Shown: positions 61,962-64,000 of the stretch, piece by piece
How the letters are laid out: each line of letters begins with the position of its first letter
Position numbering within the stretch: position 1 is the stretch's first letter
From: Clostridium aestuarii
GTDB taxonomy: Bacteria; Bacillota; Clostridia; Clostridiales; Clostridiaceae
Assembly (NCBI RefSeq): GCF_026735135.1
Contig: NZ_JAPQER010000007.1
Span: 62,001 to 126,000, forward strand
Direction: 5' to 3'
Length of the DNA stretch: 64,000 bases
Notes under the pieces: model-generated
Seen by the model: the letters and a program-made list of their open reading frames with translations, nothing else
The model's database searches: none
Told to the model about the DNA's origin: nothing
Program-made: the position numbers and the translations under genes

Positions 61962-62022
61962 GTATGTGAATTGTTGATAAACCATTTAAAGAAAATACGC
62001 ATTTATTAAAGGGGGGTAAATA

Positions 62023-62466
62023 TTGAATTGGGAGCTGAAAAAGTTTGAAGAATTAAAGGTTAAAGAATTATATGAAATTTTAAAAATAAGAAATGAAGTG
62101 TTTGTTGTAGAACAGCAGTGTGCTTACCAAGATTGTGACGGCAAAGATGAAAAATCATATCATTTATATCTTCAAGATAACGGTAAAATTATTGCATATT
62201 TAAGAATCTTGAAAAAAGGAGTTTCATATGATGAAATATCTATTGGACGAGTGTTAGTACATAAAAATTATCGTGGCAAAGGTATATCAAGAGAGATGAT
62301 GTTAAAAGCAATAAATTTTATAGACTTAAATCTCAATGAAAAAGAGATTAAGATTCAAGCGCAATCATATTTAGTTAATTTTTATGGAAGCCTTGGTTTT
62401 AAAGAAACTTCAAATGAGTATTTAGAAGATAATATTCCACATATAGATATGTTATATAAAAAATAA
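62023..62466 (+). CDS. GNAT acetyltransferase, ElaA-like, 147 aa
   Basis: Diagnostic ElaA pattern: ELYEILKIRNEVFVVEQQCAYQDCDGKDEKSYHLYL, then YLRILKKGVSYDEISIGRVLVHKNYRGKGISREMM with the acetyl-CoA loop, and AQSYLVNFYGSLGFKETSNEYLEDNIPHIDM. The start is TTG at 62023 after GGGGGG. The substrate is unknown. Confidence 0.92.
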   Translation: MNWELKKFEELKVKELYEILKIRNEVFVVEQQCAYQDCDGKDEKSYHLYLQDNGKIIAYLRILKKGVSYDEISIGRVLVHKNYRGKGISREMMLKAINFIDLNLNEKEIKIQAQSYLVNFYGSLGFKETSNEYLEDNIPHIDMLYKK

Positions 62467-62569
62467 AATAATATGCTATAAAATAAGAATCCTATTATTC
62501 TTAAATAAAGGCTTAAAATGTTAATAATCAAAGATTTAGTTAAGGTATAATATGAAAATATTGTATATA

Positions 62570-62607
62570 AAACAGCTGATGCTTTAAATTATAAAGTACA
62601 GCTGTTT
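62570..62607 (+). terminator. Intrinsic terminator
   Basis: AAAACAGCT...AGCTGTTTT with inner CTTT/AAAG pairing, followed by T-rich sequence. Confidence 0.7.
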
Positions 62608-62726
62608 TGTTATATTTTAAATTAAAATTCTACTTTAAATTAATGTTGATTTTTACATGGTAAATTGTATATAATATAAAAAATTATAAGAAACATAATT
62701 ATTCTAAATGTAAGGATGAGATTCAA

Positions 62727-63548
62727 ATGAAGAATAAATTTTCTATTGGTGAAATGTCAAAACTGCATAATATTCCAATCAAAACATTAAGATATTATGA
62801 TGAAATAGGATTATTTAAACCTATTGAAGTAAATAAGGATAATGGTTACAGATATTATTCAACTGAACAATTTGAACAATTGAATACAATAAATTATTTA
62901 AAATTTTTAGGGATACCTTTAAAGGAAATAAAAAATTATTTGGAGATTAGAAACATTGATTATTTTTTAGAATTATTGAATAGAGAAAAAAGGATTACTG
63001 AAAACAGGATTAATCAGTTAACATTAATAAAAAATAGATTTGAAAATCGAATCAAGGAAATTGAAGAATCAAGAAAAATAAGAGAACTAGAGGTTGTACA
63101 AATAAAAAGAGTTAAAGAAAGAAAAATATTAAGTTTGAAGGGAAAAATTAATACAGAACTTGAATTGGAAATATATTTAAGAAAGTTAGAAAATATGGCA
63201 AATATAACTTCTACAATCATTATAGGTAGAGTAGGTCTTACAGTTTCTATAGATAATATAAGAAAACATAAGTTTTATGAATACAATTCAATATTTATTT
63301 TATTAGAAGAAGAGAGTAACAATGAACTTGTAAAGACTTTAGAACAATGTGAATATGCTTGTATTTATTATAGGGGTTATGATCATAAGGAGTCTGCAAA
63401 ATATTATGAAATTATACTAAACTATTTAGAAAAAAATAATTATGAAATTATTGGAGATGCCATAGAAAGAGTTATTATTAATCAGTACATATCTAAAAAT
63501 AAAGAAGACTATCTTACTGAAATAGAAATACCAGTTAAAAAACATTGA
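62727..63548 (+). CDS. MerR family regulator with effector-binding domain, 273 aa
   Basis: The N-terminal MerR winged helix FSIGEMSKLHNIPIKTLRYYDEIGLFKPIEVNKDNGYRYYS is complete, followed by a long dimerisation helix (about 75-125) and a C-terminal domain of about 145 residues as in BmrR-type multidrug sensors (GyrI-like). It activates a target by untwisting a 19-bp spacer promoter on ligand binding. The target is not evident; the DUF554 gene follows 72 bases downstream. AAGGATGAG precedes the ATG. Confidence 0.9.
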   Translation: MKNKFSIGEMSKLHNIPIKTLRYYDEIGLFKPIEVNKDNGYRYYSTEQFEQLNTINYLKFLGIPLKEIKNYLEIRNIDYFLELLNREKRITENRINQLTLIKNRFENRIKEIEESRKIRELEVVQIKRVKERKILSLKGKINTELELEIYLRKLENMANITSTIIIGRVGLTVSIDNIRKHKFYEYNSIFILLEEESNNELVKTLEQCEYACIYYRGYDHKESAKYYEIILNYLEKNNYEIIGDAIERVIINQYISKNKEDYLTEIEIPVKKH

Positions 63549-63619
63549 CTCTCCAGTAGCTGGATGGTTTTAAATAAATATAGAATATTTTAGTCTATAT
63601 TTATTTAGGAGGGAAATTA

Positions 63620-64000
63620 TGTTAGGAACTATTGTAAATACAAGTACAATTATAATTGGAAGTTGTATTGGAGCTTTATTAAAAAAAGGAATAAAAGAAA
63701 AATATAAAACAACTATAACACAAGCTCTTGGATTAATAGCTATTTCTTTAGGAGTTACATGGATTGTAAAAAATATATCTCAAAGTAAAGAACCTATTCT
63801 TTTTATAGTTAGTTTAGTGTTAGGTGGTTTTATTGGTGAAATTTTAGATATAGAATCAAAAATTAATAGACTAGGAAATAAAGTTAAAAAAGGTGATGAA
63901 AATAACTTAATAGAAGGGTTAACTACTGCTGTTTTACTCTTTTGTGTAGGTACAATGTCTATTTTAGGTCCTTTAGAAAGTGCATTGAAGGGAGATAATA
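63620..64000 (+). CDS. DUF554 membrane protein, partial at window end
   Basis: AGGAGGGAAATT precedes the ATG. The product MLGTIVNTSTIIIGSCIGALL, ALGLIAISLGVTWIVKN, LFIVSLVLGGFIGEILDIE and TTAVLLFCVGTMSILGPLESAL is the start of a DUF554 (YdfK/YqgA-like) multi-pass membrane protein. The frame is open to the last base. Transport function unproven. Confidence 0.9.

Noticed and set aside
1..64000. tRNA or rRNA genes
   Set aside because: No tRNA cloverleaf with a TTCRANNC arm and no rRNA signature was seen on either strand.

Overview
The window is very AT-rich (roughly a quarter G+C), uses strong GGAGG ribosome binding sites and carries protein families typical of Clostridium sensu stricto. Its closest look is the C. 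botulinum / C. sporogenes group, which is an inference from style rather than a database match. It carries two iteron-type replication modules (rep gene at 30563-31762 with iterons at 31823-31926; rep gene at 46299-48035 with seven iterons at 46081-46250) and a primase-like replication protein at 53885-55381. It therefore most likely belongs to a large plasmid, possibly a cointegrate, or to a plasmid integrated in a chromosome.

Layout. 1-10.2 kb: small secreted and membrane proteins, an ECF sigma factor operon, a cyclase/MarR pair with a clear operator, a LUD-domain protein and several decayed genes. 10.2-45.2 kb: a CRISPR island with seven arrays plus one relic. All arrays are read on the minus strand from nearly identical leaders of about 235 bp. 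The island holds a type III-D operon (24372 to 12211), a type I-B interference operon cas8b-cas7-cas5-cas3-cas6 (38693 to 32118) and an adaptation operon cas1-cas2-cas4 (42213 to 40357). It also contains a broken group II intron, two Rpn-type nuclease/transposase genes and a PBECR-like nuclease with a structured RNA beside it. 45-64 kb: the iteron replicon, a plasmid ClpP, acetyltransferases including a chloramphenicol acetyltransferase, a DMT transporter, a Fic protein, a MerR regulator and many small membrane proteins, several broken by one mutation.

How the parts work together. Only one cas6 and one cas1-cas2-cas4 set are present, so the I-B and III-D machineries probably share all the arrays. 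The III-D operon has a Cas10 without an HD domain, two adjacent CARF proteins, and a leading DUF3800-TPR protein that is not a standard type III component.

The most striking find lies between cas4 and cas8b. A plus-strand transcription unit (promoter 40215-40243, terminator 40332-40356) encodes a crRNA-like RNA: a repeat 3' end with an intact 8-nt handle ATTGAAAC, a guide beginning ATTGTTACGATTTATT, then a second degenerate repeat. The guide seed matches two sites in the window outside its own locus. One covers the promoter of the neighbouring minus-strand DUF3800-like gene (mismatch at guide position 12). The other sits in the 5' leader of the cas8b operon (mismatches at 6, 12 and beyond). 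Both sites have the same 5' flank, TTTA, and the early mismatches fall on the every-sixth positions that Cascade does not read. This fits a CreA/CreR-like regulator that uses Cascade to repress both its own operon and a guard gene that would be released if Cascade were lost. Downstream of the DUF3800-like gene are two tandem copies of a structured RNA with conserved loops and compensatory stem changes. A protein-coding DUF3800 gene as the guarded partner, with its own tandem RNAs, is to my knowledge not a described arrangement.
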